From Leptodontidium sp. MPI-SDFR-AT-0119 (Eukaryota; Ascomycota; Leotiomycetes; Helotiales; Leptodontidiaceae): a stretch of DNA of 64,000 bases. Both the position numbers and the translations under genes were made by a program. The stretch covers positions 2,604,001 through 2,668,000 of the forward strand of contig JAHLEZ010000002.1 in assembly GCA_020726505.1 (NCBI GenBank), given 5' to 3'. Below the pieces are notes generated by a model, which worked only from the letters and a program-made list of their open reading frames with translations, was not told the DNA's origin and ran no database searches. Below, piece by piece: positions 11,588 through 22,464 of the stretch (positions within the stretch are counted from its first letter, which is position 1; every line of letters begins with the position of its first letter).

Positions 11588-13269
11588 AGCGATTGTCCTG
11601 CTTTGGAGGAAGAGCGGCGTTGTTGTTGAGATCAAGTCGCAAGAGCAAAGGCTGGAAGAAAGGGCTTTGACTTCGCTTCAAATTTGGAGCAGCGAGGTGG
11701 GGGACTACAGTATAACCACGCGCAAGGCTCCTTTCAGGCAGAAGGCACCTGATATCTATGGCTTCTTTGATTTGATTGGTAGCAAGAGGCGTAAGCTGTA
11801 AAATGGTCAAGGGTCTTTGAGAGCAAGCTCCGAGTACCCTACCAACACTTGGGGATATTTCACCCCGCTTTGCACATTTTGAAGATTTGACCCCACAGCA
11901 TGCATGCAGCCACCTTAAACTTCTGCTTGCTCGAGTATATTCCTGTTGAGATGTAAATTAATTATTGCTAGTCATGGTCCTGCTTATGCGCTCAGTCGGT
12001 CAAAATACCCCTTTTCGAGAGCTCGCCTAGTGAAATTCGATTTGGTTGGTCCAGCATGCGACACTTCTGCTGGGAGGCTCAAACTTTGTTTTGATAGGTT
12101 TCACGGGGGTATTGAGCTTTTCTAACAACTTCCGAATACATTAAAGAGGAAGGAGAAACTCATTTGCGATCTGGCCTGCTGAACTTGTCCCACGGAGTTC
12201 CTTTCTCGTTTCTTCGTGCAAAAGTGAGGTCCGTCCACCCAGCTCTGGCTTGCGGGAATCTACTTGAACGATTGGGAGTCATTTCTTTGACGATATAGGC
12301 TATTGTTGTCTTAACACAAGCCAGTATATAAAGGTTATATATTTAGTCATACAGAGACCCATTAAGGTGTCTCCGCACTGCTGCAGCTACCGCCACCGTT
12401 TGTTTCATAATTTGAGGTGCAAACCACGCGGGGGTACCAATCATGGAGAAACAAGCCCCCAGAAGGCACATAGAGTTCAAAATTGAAGTTACAATGAGCC
12501 ATTGCACTCAATGATTTGTTGTCAGGACCCGCAGCTGGTATACCTAGATGATCTGGGCAGTGTCTTGGAAGATAGTCCAAGGAGGCCTTCCCCCCAAAAC
12601 ATGACCGTTGAGTCCCATAGAGCACAGTTCTTAAATGCAAATCTCTAGCCAAGACGTCTATTCTATCAGAAGCAAAAGATGAGTGTAAACTAGTCCAGAG
12701 CTAGAGGGACAGCTTCATAATTCAATGCACTTCAAACAACATTCCAGGAGAATGATCACAACCAACTCATCTTACAGACCCTGGTCATGTTGCTGTGCAG
12801 CCAAATCAATGTCTTTCACGACAAGCTGGGGAATGGAAACGATGACTTAACGGCACGTGACCAGTGAATGGTTCACAAAAATCCCTCCTTCAAGCAGGAA
12901 TTAACAATTCAATGTAAGGAAACTGTGAGTTTCTGGCCCTTACCCTGCTCCAAATCCAATAAGTGATTCAAAGTAAGCCTAAATGAGCAACATTCAAGTG
13001 TTCGAGTGCAGCAATTACCCACTCAGTCATCCTCGGAGCTGCAAAAGCCCATTCATTACCCGGATCGCTCAGTTCACTCCATAAGCAGGATTTCGATAAT
13101 GACTGGAGAGCGGATGCACTGTTGTGACTCCGCCCACCATAATTCCTATAAAGCCTTGAAGATTTCCCCTCGGATTTGACTGCACCCCACTTCCGTCAAG
13201 TCCTCGAAAGTGTCTACGACTTTGTACCAAGGATCATCTCACACCAAGTCAACCAAGAGCCACTTTATA
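11588..13269. other. Intergenic; one doubtful minus-strand frame
   Basis: About 1.7 kb. A minus-strand frame at 12362-12652 encodes a Gly/Ser/Cys-containing C-terminus (NFNFELYVPSGGLFLHDWYP) that could be a last exon, but no upstream exon or start is evident. 13140-13269 looks like promoter and leader of copy 8. Confidence 0.45.
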
Positions 13270-15233
13270 ATGACTCGTCCTCCCCCCAAGCGTGTAAGTC
13301 ATAAACTTCTTCTACCATTGTCTACCACTCCCTGGAGCTTTGCAGAAGAATACTGACCAACCAAGGGAACTGCCAATGGCAGTCCTCAATTCCAACTACC
13401 CCACCAAAAGTCCGAGCATGCCTTCGACATCAATGCCGGCCTTCATCCTGCTTCCTTTTCCTCGACCTGCCTCCTCCCCAATTCCTCTAACATGGGCTGG
13501 AACTATCAACAAAATGATGGTGGTCCACGACACCACGCTTACTCTGCCCAAAGCCAACCAACTCCGAGTTACTCACAGCTCTCACTTCTGTCATCGATGT
13601 CTTCTGCGACGAGTAACCGCAGTCGAACCTCTTCCGCGCAAGACAATCCAACTCAGTACAGCACAGCTGGGGCAATGTATGGCGCTCGTCTCATGGCACC
13701 AAGCATCAATGGCTATGGTGAGGGTCCGGGAACTGTGGAGGATAACCATTGGCAAGCAATAGGCTGTGGATCTTCCCCACTCAATGGTTACCCTGTAGCA
13801 TCTGGAAACCTGAAGGACATGTTCCACCTCGCCGAACATTCCAGCATCTTACTGACTTCTAAGGTTTCCTCTAATGGACATCCTCAAGGCCAATCCAATG
13901 GTGGCGCCATCTATTCCCCCAGTCGTCCCGGGGCTCTTCAGAACATCAATGGCAACTCAATCTATCGTCGCGGGTACCAGATTCCTTATCTTGAATGATG
14001 GCCAAACAAATTCTGTCATTCATGCCCCCAAGTGTTATACCTTACCTACGAACGGCAACTTACCTGCTCCTCGAACAATTACCAAAGGCCGAATCCAGAA
14101 GAGTCTAGTTTTGCAGACTTCCTCAGTTGATGCCATTGCAGCTTTTGGTTCCGCCCATCGCATCCCTATTTCTCGTTCCGCCAACACCAATGGATCTGGC
14201 AACCGACCTTTCCCTGTGTTCACCAAGGGACCGATGGTCAAGTCGTGTCATCAGAGAGCCAAGCTCACCCAGGGCCAAATCAATGTAAGAGCTCCATTCC
14301 CTCCCCATGTGCAGCTCTTCATTCAGAAGTCTTTCTCGTGTGGCCATATATCAATGCTAACGAAAAGAATTTAGAAGCTGAGCAAATCAAAGCTAGCAGC
14401 CTTGAAGGCAGAGAAGCTTGTAAACTTCCATCTCTTCCCAAAACTACCATACGAGTTGCGTTGCATGATCTACGCCCTCATGATTCCAGACCGACGAATC
14501 ATCGAGGTCAAGAATCGCAAGAATACCGAAGAAAATAAGGAAATGGGTGTCTTCCTGCTCTCCTACGACTTCCCAGCCGTGTTCTACATCTCGGGTGAGG
14601 CACGCGAATGGGCCGAACGTAGATTCAACTACCAAAAGTCTTTCAGAAATAATCTGAACGGACAGACCATCTACTACGATCCTCACCGCGACTCACTCCT
14701 CTTCGAGAACATCCACTTGTGCGAGAACTTCTTCGGCACTTCCTTGAATACCGGCGATGTTCAAGGACGGGATAGAGCGGGGCTACCCAAACATGTCATC
14801 GACAAATCCAAGGCTATCGAGGCACCGCTATTCCTGGCAATCAATAATGCATGGGAATTGGGCATTCCTATAGATGCCTTCAAGCATCTTGGTCAACCTC
14901 AAAATATCATTCTTGCACGTCCAACTGCTTCGGCGGGTAGGATGGACCGAGATGCTGCTAAGGAGATTCTCGAGGGTCTTGAGCATGTTGCGGCGAGAAC
15001 TCGATCTGGAACATCAATCGTACCTCCGAAGATGGTTTGTTGTATGACTTATAGGCAGCTCAGAAACAAGGTGGTAAGTATCTTATGCTTAGCGAGGAAG
15101 AATAAGCACTGATTTGGTCCAGGAGGAACTCAATTGTCCTGCTCGGTCGGTCGTCCCTGTCCAAGAAGTCACCAGAATCATTGACGATGTCGATAAAACT
15201 GCCACCAACACTGCAAGTACCTCTTCTGTCTAG
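13270..15233 (+). CDS. 2EXR-domain protein, copy 8, with long low-complexity N-terminus
   Basis: Exon 1 is 13270-13293 (MTRPPPKR). The intron to 13365 has a CTGAC branch. The next exon is Ser/Asn/Gln/Tyr-rich (for example YSQLSLLSSMSS) and open to a TGA at 13996-13998. A second overlapping frame then carries the reading to a GTAAGA donor at 14285; a 90-nt intron (GCTAAC branch) leads to exon 14375-15073 with HLFPKLPYELRCMIY, TIYYDPHRDSLLFE, LGQPQNIILARP and MTYRQLRNKV. The conserved last intron is 15074-15122, and exon 15123-15233 ends in TAG. The 2EXR half is intact with perfect phases. The join between the two N-terminal frames is unresolved: a frameshift, an intron I did not find, or two adjacent genes. 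Confidence 0.7.
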
Positions 15234-15877
15234 AGAAAGGCTGCTTCGGCATAAGGCGCGATGCCGCTGCAGCTGGTGGCAGTGGATGGAGTGTCTGACT
15301 TCTTCTTCGACTATGGCATGCTGGGACTGGCGGACTTCCACAGCGCATATGAGACTTTTATTGTGTTTCTCTTCTGATGACTGACTATTGAGAGCAGTGT
15401 GTATGAGCGTTTCTTGGGACACAGGACCTCCTGGCTATTCAAGTCAATGGATCTCGAGTCGTGTTCACGCACAAAACTTGGTGGATTGATGCTGGCAGTA
15501 TAAAAATGGTGATGGATCGGATTATTGCGCTTCCTGTTCGCTCTCTGCTATTTGTACTTAATGAATTAATAGAATGTGATTTGTCCTATAATCTGCAAGA
15601 GGGAGTTTGAAGTATTGTTGTTTGAGTGGCTTACTCATCTAGGGTTTGTGTCTAGAGGAGGGGAAGGGGTTCCCGCCATCCCACTCTTGTTCACAGCACC
15701 TCCCCATAACATGAATTACCAGGATACATTAACCATTCTTGCCGTATATAAGTCGTAATCAATTTATCGTGTGAAATTCAAAGCACAAAGACGGAGTGAA
15801 GTTTGGTACTAGGACAGACTTCAGCAAACACTGACCTTTTTGATTCATCGGATCCTGACGAGGGCTATCTCGTTGCG
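15234..15877. other. Intergenic
   Basis: This is the 3' region of copy 8 and promoter of the amine oxidase; a TATATAA-like string is near 15745. No gene seen. Confidence 0.5.
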
Positions 15878-17479
15878 ATGTCTGACATTTACGACACAAT
15901 CATCATCGGCGCCGGCCTAAGTGGTCTCCAAGCAGCCCTCTCCCTTCACACTGCTAACCGCTCAATTCTCATCTTTGAAGCCCGCTCTCGAATCGGCGGT
16001 AAAACCAACTCTATCGAACGACCCGACGGGAGAGGCATCCAAGAACTCGGCGCCGCATGGCTCAACGACACGAACCAGTCCCATGTCTGGGAGTATGTCC
16101 AGAAGTTTGGCTTGACGCCTGTGGTGCAGAATATCGAGGGTCTGGTAGCTGCTGAGGATGTGAAAGGGAAGTGTCATTTGTTTCCTTTTGGCGAATTCCC
16201 GAGGTTTGGGGAGGATGTGACGAGGGATATTGCGATGTTGAGAGATGAGGTTGAGAGGGCTTCGTTGGATCCAGAGACTTTTGAAAAGCCGAAGTGTGAC
16301 GAGCTTAACACGATTTCGCTTGAGCAGTATTGCAAAGATTTGGGTGCGGGTCCTGAAGCGTTGTTGACTGCCAGGGTTTGGTCCAGAGGGACACTTGGTC
16401 AGGATCCTTGTGACGTTTCGGCACTTGCGTACTTGGAGATCTGTCGTGGTGTAAGTCATTCCGCTTCTTTATTTTGCTCCATTCAGAGATTTTTTCCCCA
16501 TTCCATGTCCATGAAGACAAATCCGCTGGTGGGTAGGTAGAGTGGCTCTATCGCTTGAGCGCCCTTCTCCAAGAAAATAAAACTCAGTCTACACTTGAAA
16601 ATTTTTAATGAGTTAAAGTCAGCAGTGTTTGCCTTATTGACTCATGTAATGTTATTGTAGGGACTTGGGCTTGTGAATCTACGGTACGACGGCAAAGACG
16701 GAGCTCAATACCTTCGACTCCAAGAAGGCACCCAATCCATCGCCATCGGCATTTCAACATTACTCCCAAAAGACGCAATAAAACTCAACACAGCAGTAAG
16801 CTCCATCATTAAGAAGCGCTCAAAATTATACACCGCCACCACCTCTCAAGGCGAAATATTCAGCTCCCGAAAAGTCATCATCAGCATCCCCTCGCCGGCC
16901 TACAAAAACATCACATTTGATCCTCCTCTCCCCACACCAAAATTTATTTACACCACCTCCGTACATTATGGAACATTTGTCAAATTTATTTGTCTATTCA
17001 AGACACCTTTCTGGAAACAACGAGGAGCTTGTGGATTAGCACAGAGTTTTCGTGGACCAATGAATCACTGCAGAGATACTTCTGTGCCAGACCTGGAGAA
17101 CTTTGCATTGACTTGCTTCCTTTGTGCCGAACCAGGTCGAAAATGGTTGGCCCTCGATAATAATGAAAGGACAGAAGTGGTACTCAGACAACTATGTTCG
17201 TTGTTTGGTGTGGGATATGATGTGGTGAAGGTTGATTTCATCGACTCGATCACTTCGGAGTGGACAGAAGACGCTTGGGCAGGATGGGGGTGTCCATTTG
17301 CCACTCGGCCCCCAGGTCTTGAAGTTAGCGTTGAAATGGCTAGCAAGAAGCATGATGGATTGTATTTTGTAGGAACAGAGTTTGCGGATGAATGGCGAGG
17401 ATATATGGAAGGTGCTTTAAGGAGCGGGAAGGAAGGCGCGATACAAGTGCTAGCTGACTTCAAAGAGGAAGAGAGTTGA
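15878..17479 (+). CDS. Flavin-containing amine oxidase
   Basis: Exons 15878-16450 and 16661-17479 (463 aa) are joined in phase 0 across a 210-nt intron (GTAAGT...TTGTAG), the longest modelled in the window apart from one uncertain intron. The N-terminus has the Rossmann FAD motif IIIGAGLSGLQAALSL (residues 8-23), then EARSRIGGKTNS and ELGAAWLNDTNQSHVWEYV, the usual order in the monoamine oxidase / MAO-N family. DGAQYLRLQEGTQSIAIGIS follows the intron, and GLYFVGTEFADEWRGYMEGA closes the FAD fold. Such enzymes oxidise primary or secondary amines to aldehydes with release of ammonia and hydrogen peroxide; the substrate cannot be read from the sequence. There is no C-terminal membrane anchor or clear peroxisomal tripeptide (it ends EES). 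ATG 15878 was chosen because it lies 13 residues before the GxGxxG glycines. Confidence 0.9.
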
Positions 17480-17730
17480 GAAACAAGGATTCGACTACTC
17501 AACTGCTCGAATGCAGCAGACGATGAACTGTTCTGGAGAAAGGAATATCGAGCTTCGAGGCAATACCTTTCTGAAATTCATGTCGTCCAATTCGTACTAC
17601 AAAACCAGAAACTCAATCAATCGAATTGATGCAGCCGCAAGCAAGGTGCAAAACCAGTTCTGATTCCAGAGATTGACCATGAACTTTGCAATACAATACC
17701 TAAGCGCCCAAACCATGTCCGTTGATGCCT

Positions 17731-18178
17731 TCAGAACGTTGTGGCGGGCGTGGGATCCTCGACAACAGTAACACCAGCCAGGCCTTCACAGTCCGCAGGT
17801 TTTGCTCCCTACCATGGTATAACTTAGCTTCTGTCTCTAACTCCCTGTGTGTCATTCTCACGAGCCAAAAGCTCAACTTTCGATCAAGTATAGAAACAAC
17901 ATACCGAGCAGCAAGCCAGGTACTTCCCCACACAACCTCCGGTGATGATATCACCTGTTGGGGAGACAGCATTAGTCCGAGTGAGCGCAGAGAGCACTGT
18001 ACGAGGGGCAACTCCGAAATTGGGCCTTACACAGAAATCCAGCAGTACCTTGGCTCAAAATACCGATGAACCCTTTTGGACAGCATATCTTGAGCGTCTC
18101 AATAGCATCTGGACATTGGACTTTTGCAATAGCAGGCCCAGCGGCCAGCGTGAGCCAGAGAAGTGGAGAAAGCTTCAT
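17731..18178 (-). CDS. Small secreted eight-cysteine protein (three exons)
   Basis: Exons 18178-18031, 17954-17905 and 17808-17731 have matching phases (1, then 0) and introns of 76 and 96 nt, giving 91 aa. The first 18 residues (MKLSPLLWLTLAAGPAIA) form a signal peptide. The mature part has eight cysteines in the order C-CC-C-C-CC-C, with spacings 9, 16, 6, 6 and 7. The order is that of hydrophobins, but the spacings fit neither class I nor class II, so I call it hydrophobin-like only in cysteine order. Cys-4 is encoded by a codon split by intron 1. It is convergent with the amine oxidase (251 bp apart). A role as cell-surface protein or effector is possible but not shown. Confidence 0.75.
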
Positions 18179-18547
18179 CTTGAAGGTTGATGCTTGAAAA
18201 AGATGATAGCAAAGAGAACGGGGAAAAGAAATTGAGAGTTGGGAAAGCGAAGATCATATACACGACACAGTCCAGCGCAAAGATTCAGTCGGAGTGGACG
18301 ATCACCAATCTTGGCACGGCTTCATGACACAAAGTACCTCACAATCAAGTTATATCACTATCACACAAAGATCAAAAGGCAGCACGAAGGTCGTACATCC
18401 GTTAAGGAAGAGCCCGAGAATGCACCCCGGATTCTACATCCAAACCCTGTCCTACCAATACCACCACGGAAATAGCAGATCTTCAATCCACACCACACCA
18501 TACCTCCCTTGCTTCTTGTGTGCTGTGCCATGATCCTCCAACAGTCT

Positions 18548-18846
18548 TTACAGCCCTCGGCACTTGTGCTCGATCCAGCCTTGGAACCGGTTTCCACTTC
18601 CAATGGGGATGGTGGTGTGAGGAGGGGCGAAAGTGACGATTGGTGTTGGGCCGTGGGTGGTTGTGAGGAGGGGTGTGGTTATGGTTGTGGTGGCGGTGGT
18701 CTGCTCGGCAGAGATCGAGGTGGTGTTGCGGTAGAAGCAAGCTGCCAATGTGATGGTGGTTGCCTTGGCCTGGGTGAGTTGGACAGGACTTAAGAGAGAA
18801 CGAGGAGGAGGACGAGGACGACACCGATCTTTTGGATGGAAGTCAT
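18548..18846 (-). pseudogene. Possible secreted Thr-rich protein, signal peptide out of frame
   Basis: An ATG at 18846 opens MTSIQKIGVVLVLLLVLS, a good signal peptide, then meets TAA. In another frame the sequence continues as a Thr/Pro-rich chain (LTQAKATTITLAAC, TTATTTITTPLLTTTHGPTP) ending GNRFQGWIEHKCRGL and a stop at 18548. A frameshift in the CTC-rich signal-peptide region, or a very short intron, would join the two. The downstream frame alone is also open upstream through the 10-bp repeat, so an alternative longer non-secreted protein is possible. Confidence 0.35.
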
Positions 18847-18880
18847 TGCTAGAGGCTGAATATGGAGGACGGTTGTTGCT

Positions 18881-18940
18881 TGGTGTTGTTTGGTGTTGTT
18901 TGGTGTTGTTTGGTGTTGTTTGGTGTTGTTTGGTGTTGTT
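18881..18940 (+). repeat. 10-bp tandem repeat, six perfect copies
   Basis: The unit TGGTGTTGTT is repeated six times without change, with a partial seventh unit after it. On the minus strand it would encode a Thr/Asn/Gln-rich run. It probably lies in the leader of the neighbouring minus-strand gene and is likely length-variable. Confidence 0.95.
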
Positions 18941-19344
18941 TGGTGGTGGTACAGAGATTTGGTTGTGCAATGTGTGCTGTTTGAGTGGTAGCGAGGTTGC
19001 TGATGACGGTGACGTTGACCAGAGAGAAAAGGGAAGATGGAAATGCGAGTATTTACCTCACTTGAGGCGAGTAAGGCTAAGCCATGCGAGACCCATCGCG
19101 CGAAAGCCGAACTTCAACCTGAAAACGCCACACCCAGACACGTAAAAGGAACTCAAAAGTTGCTCAAGACAAGCTTTTTGGACAAACAAGACGGATCCTC
19201 TCCCTCATGTATATACGGACCCGGCCACCTCCATCAGACAGTTGAGACAGGATACGAACCTGGCGGTTGCTGCGTATATCGATCGATTCGATACTGCTGA
19301 TCATCCTCCGTCCATCCCCTACGGAAGAAGAACCAACCGCCACC

Positions 19345-19716
19345 ATGAACCCGTCCAGCTCTGACCCAATGAACATTGTTCTCCTCCAAGACATTCTCTC
19401 CAAATCCAACACCACCATACCCTACCTCATCTACGCCTCTCTGGTCCAGCAGCTTCTCCAATCCAGAAAAAGCTTCCAAGATACAGCGTTGATTGGCGTA
19501 ACGAAGCTTGCTGCGGCCGAGCTCTTTGTAGCCGACGGATTTGCGGATGCAGTCGTCGAAGTTTTGCAGCTTCATGAAAGTGGCGTCGGCGAGGTTGGCG
19601 ACTTCGTTGTCGTAGAAGGGGAATTCTATGGTGCGGGGTTAGCTGAACGATTCTTGATCTGGGAGATTGGAGGAACGGAAGAAAGGAAGGAAGGACGAAG
19701 TATACCATCAACGTGA
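19345..19716 (+). CDS. Hypothetical protein, 123 aa
   Basis: The frame starts at ATG 19345 (MNPSSSDPMNIVLLQDIL) and ends TGA 19716. It is predicted to be largely helical and contains no motif I recognise. The surrounding sequence also carries a minus-strand frame over the same region, so strand assignment is uncertain; the plus-strand amino acid composition looks more protein-like and its start context (CCACC-ATG) is favourable. Confidence 0.35.
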   Translation: MNPSSSDPMNIVLLQDILSKSNTTIPYLIYASLVQQLLQSRKSFQDTALIGVTKLAAAELFVADGFADAVVEVLQLHESGVGEVGDFVVVEGEFYGAGLAERFLIWEIGGTEERKEGRSIPST

Positions 19717-20562
19717 GCACGTTTTGCTACCCAGGATATCAATCGAGGCGACAGAGTGGGCAGCATTGCGCTTGGGGACTCCGGAGATCTGCTAATGGCA
19801 AAATGGCCCTTTGCAGAGAAGTCGAACGACGGAGCATTGATTCTTTTCTTCCGGAGGTGATCGAGGGTACCGCTGCTGTGGGAGAAGTCACCAGTTCTGG
19901 CTATAGTACTGAAAGACTCCTTAAGATGTTTGCTGGTAAGCAGGAGGCCGAAAACGATATTGAGGGGAGGAGTGCGTAAGAGCAGCGTCGGCCAGCCATT
20001 TCTGCGAGGTTGGTGGCAAGGATCGCAAGAGCAATTATCGGTAAATGTGGCACAATAGTCGTCGTGCCACGAGATGTTACAGGGTTTATTCTTTGTGATA
20101 GGGTTGGAGGGTTCGAGAGGACCTAGAGTTTAGAACTCGAATGTGCGATATTTATTTATTTGACTAGCGTCATTCGCTCAGCTTTCATGTTAGTAGGATT
20201 GAACAAAGGATCTGTCAAAATCAACAGACCACGGGTTGAATCCAGTTTCATTTAGTGCTGCATGAGAAGTGTTCCTGATTTCAAGCTTTTGGGTTATTGC
20301 GTTGTTCTGTTTTTTCCCCTGTATTTCGCTTCAACTGTTGGATGTCCTGCCAGAGCACAATGAAGTACGCAATGAAGTAAACACTACTCCCCCAGATACC
20401 CTTCAAAGATCTGTATCGCATGTTTTTCCTCCCAAAATACACTAAACATGTCCCACAATGTCTCTTTTCCACAAGCTTTTCTATCCATCGCTCCCTTCCT
20501 GTCGACTGCAGCCTAGTCTAATCCAATCCAATCTAGTGCAGTCCAATCCATCTCCGCCCTCC
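19717..20562. other. Intergenic, nothing recognised
   Basis: A few short frames on both strands, including a 63-codon minus-strand frame with one hydrophobic stretch at 20281-20472 that begins at GTG. None is supportable. Confidence 0.5.
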
Positions 20563-21014
20563 TCACAAAAACTTGACCGTCTTATCCTTGACCTTGAAAC
20601 CCTCCACAACCTGTCTCTCACCAAACAATCCTCCCAAGAACTTCCTCTTCTTCTTCTTCTTCTTCTTCTTCTTCTTCTTCTTCTTCTTCTTCTGCACAGG
20701 CTCTCCCTCATTCTCCAACTCCTCAATCCATTTGCCAAGCACGTCCACCGTCTCTGTGACTGAAAGCGAAGTTCGAAGTGGGGTTGATGATTGAGCGTTT
20801 GCGTGTTCAGTGTTTGACTTTGACCTGGAGGCAGGCTAAGGAACAAGGGTAGGAACCGGTGCACCAGCCGGGATGTGAGTTTTTTTTGCGAATTGAAGGC
20901 CTCTTTGGTGATGGCTTGGTCGTTGGTGTGAAGGTGATACAAGTTGTAGAAGAGGACGCCAAAGTGGAATGTAAGGATCGGTACCATGTAGTCAACGAGC
21001 TTGAAGAAGGCCAT
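20563..21014 (-). CDS. Small membrane protein A with poly-lysine tract
   Basis: Model: exons 21014-20825 and 20759-20563 joined in phase 1 over a 65-nt intron (donor GTCAAA, weak; acceptor TTTCAG), giving 128 aa. The N-terminus has a membrane segment (MVPILTFHFGVLFYNLYHL, from residue 10). The C-terminal part is WIEELENEGEPVQ followed by about 15 lysines coded by an AAG microsatellite, then RKFLGGLFGERQVVEGFKV. The phase match supports the join, though the donor is non-standard. It is the first of seven minus-strand membrane-protein genes in a row. Confidence 0.5.
20647..20692 (+). repeat. (CTT)n microsatellite, about 15 units, coding for poly-Lys on the minus strand
   Basis: A pure CTT tract on the plus strand. 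Read as AAG on the minus strand it adds about 15 lysines to membrane protein A. Slippage would change tract length without breaking the frame. Confidence 0.9.
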
Positions 21015-21654
21015 CTTGATGTCGTTGCAGTAAGTTCTGGGTTCGCTTGTGGCTTGAGGAAGATGTGATGGGACCCTCAGAAGGTTGTTGAGGGTGAAGA
21101 TTTTCTGTTTCGAGGGGGCAGGGATTTGGTGAGAAGAGTATGGAGTTGGTAAGCGTGGGTTTGTTGATGTCCGAGACCGGAGGCCTGATTCTGACACAGG
21201 TTCACTGAACTTGCCCTTTATTCAGTCTTGCACCTTTACCCACATTAGTAAGGTCTTGAAAACGCGCAGAGAAAGGCTTAAGATGATGATTAAAAACTGG
21301 TATATACATTAATTCATCCTAGTGGTCGCAACAGAAGTCAAGGGGGGTAACATACTTTTGTGCCAAGGACAACGGGTTCAACCAATGACCAGACTGTTAC
21401 GAAGGGGGACATGTGTGGATTTATAAATTGTGAATCAGATTATTTCAAAAGCAGAGCTGTTTGGAACCATTTGCGGTATCAAGGCGGATCAAAAGATGCT
21501 TGGCAGAAAGACGTTGATGGGAAATACAGAAGCAAAGTGGAAAACCACCTCCCTTAACAGGATATCTGTGGTGAAGGTCATTCCTCATCCATCCCTTCTT
21601 ATACTTCACCGCGACAGAGCCAGACCTTCCCACACAACGGTGCTCTATCTCCCA
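21015..21654. other. Intergenic
   Basis: Promoter and leader of gene A, and the 3' region of gene B. Short frames only. Confidence 0.5.
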
Positions 21655-22230
21655 TTACTCCAAACATCTCATCCCTAGACCGCATTCCAAGAATACCAAA
21701 GGGGGTTCCTTCGTGAGATACCACTGCTCCATCATCTTCCGCCAGCACAAATGCACAATGATTCCAAGCACGCCGCAACAAACAGTGTACAAGATCCGAG
21801 AAGGGCGCGCCGACAAGTATTGTACAACTCTCGGAACGGCGAAGAGTGCATGCACGAAAGCAAGGACGACGTTGATGAGAGCAAAGCAGAGTATAGCAAC
21901 CGGAAGGACCTGAAAACTTGCGAGTCCGAAGTAGAAAGCAACGAGCGCGAGGATGATGCAAGCTGGGATCCAAGTTCTGGTGGTGATGGAGATGAGGACG
22001 GTTGTGACTGCGAAATAATAGCTGGCGGCGGATTTGTAGAGGGGGGTTGATGTTATCCAGTAGAGAGCGAGTTGCAGGACTCTGGAAAGACAATCTGATA
22101 CGATAGAACGGAAAGTAGGAGCTGGATCGGTGGTTGCATCAGTGGCAGGAACGAGAGAGATAGGAGGTTGATTTCTGTTGCGGCGTTTAGGTCGGGATCG
22201 TGCTATGGGAGAGACTGGAGAGGTCGACAT
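21655..22230 (-). CDS. Multi-pass membrane protein B, 191 aa
   Basis: A single exon from ATG 22230. The N-terminal 40 residues are basic and polar (SRPKRRNRNQPP), then come four or five hydrophobic segments at about residues 68-84, 88-106, 109-129 and 142-160, with a short C-terminal tail. No family signature is recognised. It lies in tandem with genes A and C on the same strand. The frame is open and uses strong hydrophobic blocks, which supports it as real; lack of homology evidence keeps confidence moderate. Confidence 0.55.
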   Translation of the reverse strand: MSTSPVSPIARSRPKRRNRNQPPISLVPATDATTDPAPTFRSIVSDCLSRVLQLALYWITSTPLYKSAASYYFAVTTVLISITTRTWIPACIILALVAFYFGLASFQVLPVAILCFALINVVLAFVHALFAVPRVVQYLSARPSRILYTVCCGVLGIIVHLCWRKMMEQWYLTKEPPLVFLECGLGMRCLE

Positions 22231-22464
22231 TTTCGTGCGTGGTGCTGGGTTCGAAAAGTTGCTGTTCGCAATGCGATTCTGGTGCTCCAGGTCTGTTGTG
22301 TGTCAGAGAGAGAGTCTGCTGTCTACAGCATTTGTAATCAGATAAACTTCATGGTGAATCTGTCCATTCATCTCTAGAACGTACCAAGAGTTTTTCTACC
22401 CAGGTATTCCCAGCTTTGCGACCAATTCCTTCGTCGACTTTCTTTCGAAAGTGAACAGCTTTGT

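Noticed and set aside
20222..20250. T-loop-like string (GGGTTGAATCC) suggesting a tRNA
   Set aside because: No cloverleaf arms or acceptor pairing could be formed around it. No tRNA or rRNA gene was recognised in the window.
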